Assembly (NCBI RefSeq): GCF_001905795.1
Contig: NZ_LIXJ01000015.1
Coordinates: 109,539-173,538, forward strand
Direction of reading: 5' to 3'
DNA length: 64,000 nucleotides
DNA from: Streptomyces sp. CB01580
GTDB lineage: Bacteria; Actinomycetota; Actinomycetes; Streptomycetales; Streptomycetaceae
Below the pieces are notes generated by a model. It was not told the origin of the DNA. It saw nothing but the letters and a program-made list of their open reading frames with translations, and did not search any database. A program made the translations under genes and the position numbers. This document shows positions 62,654-64,000 of this stretch, in pieces; position 1 is the stretch's first letter, and each line of letters opens with the position of its first letter.

Positions 62654-62730
62654 GCGTACGCGTTACGGGGAGGCCGGGGCCTTCGGCGTAGGCGTTCGGG
62701 GGGCGGGGGCTTCGGCATAGGCGTTCCTGC
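62642..62730. repeat. 32-bp tandem repeats derived from the rpsT terminator
   Basis: CCGGGGCCTTCGGCGTA starts units at 62642 and 62674; a third, diverged unit starts about 62706. The first unit includes the terminator's right arm. Confidence 0.7.
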
Positions 62731-62814
62731 GGGCCCTGAAGGCCCGGGGCCGCGGCCTGTCCGGCGGATCAGGGCCGAGGCCGGGGCCAGGGCTGTCCGG
62801 CGGATCAGGGCCGC

Positions 62815-62856
62815 GGTAGGGCGTGTCCGGCCCTGGTCCGCCGGACAGGCCCTACC
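62815..62856 (-). terminator. Terminator of holA
   Basis: GGTAGGGC-G-TGTCCGG pairs with CCGGACA-G-GCCCTACC around a 10-base loop, about 25 bp past the holA stop. Confidence 0.75.
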
Positions 62857-62878
62857 GCCCCCGCCGCCCCTACAGCCG

Positions 62879-63874
62879 CTACCGCCCCGACCGCCCCGAC
62901 CGCGCCGCCCGCGCGATCGCGACCACGGCCTTCTCCAGGGCGTACTCCGGATCGTCTCCGCCGCCCTTGACCCCCGCGTCGGCCTCCGCGACCGCCCGCA
63001 GGGCGAGGGCCACCCCGTCGGGTGTCCAGCCACGCATCTGCTGCCGCACCCGGTCGATCTTCCACGGCGGCATCCCCAGCTCACGGGCGAGGTCGGCGGG
63101 CCGCCCGCCGCGGGCCGAGGACAGCTTGCCGATCGCCCGTACGCCTTGCGCCAGCGCACTCGTGATCAGCACCGGCGCCACCCCGGTCGACAGCGACCAG
63201 CGCAAGGCCTCCAACGCCTCCGCCGCCCGGCCCTCCACCGCACGGTCGGCGACCGTGAAGCTCGACGCCTCGGCACGGCCCGTGTAGTAACGGGCGACGA
63301 CCGCCTCGTCGATGGTGCCCTCGACATCCGCGACGAGCTGCGAGACCGCGCTCGCCAGCTCCCGCAGATCGCTGCCGATGGAGTCGACCAGCGCCTGGCA
63401 CGCCTCGGGCGTAGCCGAGCGCCCCAGCGCCCGGAACTCGGACCGTACGAACGAGAGCCGCTCGGCCGGCTTGGTCGTCTTCGGGCAGGCGACCTCCCGT
63501 GCGCCCGCCTTGCGCGCCGCGTCCAGCAGGCCCTTGCCCTTGGCGCCGCCCGCGTGCAGGAGCACAAGGGTGATCTCCTCGACCGGATCGCCGAGATACG
63601 CCTTGACGTCCTTGACCGTGTCGGCGGAGAGGTCCTGCGCGTTGCGCACGATCACCACCTTGCGCTCCGCGAAGAGCGAGGGGCTCGTCAGCTCGGCCAG
63701 GGTGCCGGGCTGGAGCTGGTCGGAGGTGAGGTCGCGGACATCCGTGTCGGGGTCGGAGGCCCGGGCCGCCGCCACCACCTGCTGCACGGCGCGGTCGAGG
63801 AGCAGGTCCTCCTGGCCCACGGCGAGCGTGAGGGGGGCGAGCGGGTCGTCGGTGGAATTCCTTCTGGTGGCCAT
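62879..63874 (-). CDS. holA: DNA polymerase III delta subunit
   Basis: A 331-residue clamp-loader subunit that opens the beta sliding clamp. The N-terminal domain has TLAVGQEDLLLDRAVQQVVA, SLFAERKVVIVRNAQDLSAD and EITLVLLHAGGAKGKGLLDA. The C-terminal collar domain has the conserved GMPPWKIDRVRQQMRGW. Length is normal. ATG at 63874 was chosen. The remaining 126 bases to the window end show no gene. Confidence 0.9.
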   Translation of the reverse strand: MATRRNSTDDPLAPLTLAVGQEDLLLDRAVQQVVAAARASDPDTDVRDLTSDQLQPGTLAELTSPSLFAERKVVIVRNAQDLSADTVKDVKAYLGDPVEEITLVLLHAGGAKGKGLLDAARKAGAREVACPKTTKPAERLSFVRSEFRALGRSATPEACQALVDSIGSDLRELASAVSQLVADVEGTIDEAVVARYYTGRAEASSFTVADRAVEGRAAEALEALRWSLSTGVAPVLITSALAQGVRAIGKLSSARGGRPADLARELGMPPWKIDRVRQQMRGWTPDGVALALRAVAEADAGVKGGGDDPEYALEKAVVAIARAARSGRSGR

Positions 63875-64000
63875 CGCCGTCCAGCATCCCATGCACCACT
63901 GACAGCTTCCGGACTCCCTCCCCCGCCCGCCCGGCTCTCCGCTCCCGCCGCTCGCCCCGGCCGGAAATTCGGCACATTGCTAGTGTCTCGTGATCTGGTT

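Larger units (their letters stand above)
62487..62878. other. Intergenic region between rpsT and holA with terminators and repeats
   Basis: No gene. It contains the rpsT terminator (62607-62653), 32-bp tandem repeats (62642-62730), a duplicated CTGTCCGGCGGATCAGGGCC (62757, 62793) and the holA terminator (62815-62856). Confidence 0.65.

Noticed and set aside
63979..64000. CTAGTGTCTCGTGATCTGG at the window end as another CTAG-bounded element
   Set aside because: Only the CTAGTG start agrees and the rest is cut by the window edge, so membership cannot be judged.

Overview
This is a high-GC actinobacterial chromosome segment, almost certainly from Streptomyces. The evidence is very high third-position GC, frequent GTG starts, many likely leaderless transcripts, Streptomyces-type families (DUF3097, DUF6243, DUF4097 with a DrrAB-type ABC transporter, SpoIIE phosphatase with an HATPase domain, tricorn protease) and core gene order dgt, ppdK, dusB, glyS, znuACB-zur, uppS, recO, leuA, era, ybeY, phoH, hrcA-dnaJ, hemW, lepA, rpsT, holA. 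No rRNA, tRNA, CRISPR array, prophage or complete insertion sequence was found. No whole novel defence or biosynthetic system is visible; the unusual material is in small accessory modules, regulatory sites and short repeat elements.

Layout. 1-8.7 kb: 5' part of a dGTPase-family gene, a SanA/DUF218 protein, an NADPH-dependent FMN reductase behind a SoxR-type box, a class IV aminotransferase, a surface protein paired with a sortase, a TSUP exporter, a VOC protein and an ArsR-like regulator. 8.7-18.6 kb: ppdK with a long dyad-rich upstream region, dusB, a DHA2 MFS transporter, then a likely operon of a ribbon-helix-helix protein, a DUF4097 protein and a two-gene ABC exporter. 18.6-26.5 kb: a DUF6243 protein, glyS, the Zur-controlled zinc uptake operon znuA-znuC-znuB-zur, uppS, recO and a TerB-like protein. 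26.7-38 kb: leuA with a leucine leader peptide, a protealysin-type M4 protease with its probable emfourin inhibitor, era, a DUF916/WxL-like secreted pair, a degenerate cytidine deaminase, and the overlapping phoH-ybeY-corC-mmcQ string. 38-50 kb: a PfkB kinase and an MFS transporter diverging around a CRP-like site, an adenosine/adenine deaminase, RNase Z, a HIT protein, tricorn protease, two abutting inverted-repeat elements, a lipoprotein, rsmE and a nitronate monooxygenase. 50-64 kb: dnaJ and hrcA under a CIRCE operator, an MBL hydrolase, DUF3097, hemW, a SpoIIE phosphatase, a long-chain acyl-CoA ligase, lepA, rpsT and holA.

How it works together. Most genes are housekeeping: zinc homeostasis (Zur and its own import operon), heat shock (HrcA repressing hrcA-dnaJ through CIRCE), ribosome function and rRNA processing (era, ybeY, rsmE, lepA, rpsT), leucine synthesis, haem and isoprenoid steps, and clamp loading (holA). 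Accessory layers are cell-surface or stress related: sortase plus substrate, WxL-like pair, ABC exporter and SoxR-responsive reductase.

Most notable observations: CTAG-bounded palindromic elements at 15604 and 47383 that supply the stop codon of the neighbouring gene; a 40-bp genomic repeat inserted in frame in the tricorn protease gene; three TGGCACCA iterons at exact 10-bp spacing before the ribbon-helix-helix gene; and the DUF916/WxL-like module placed between era and its usual neighbours.
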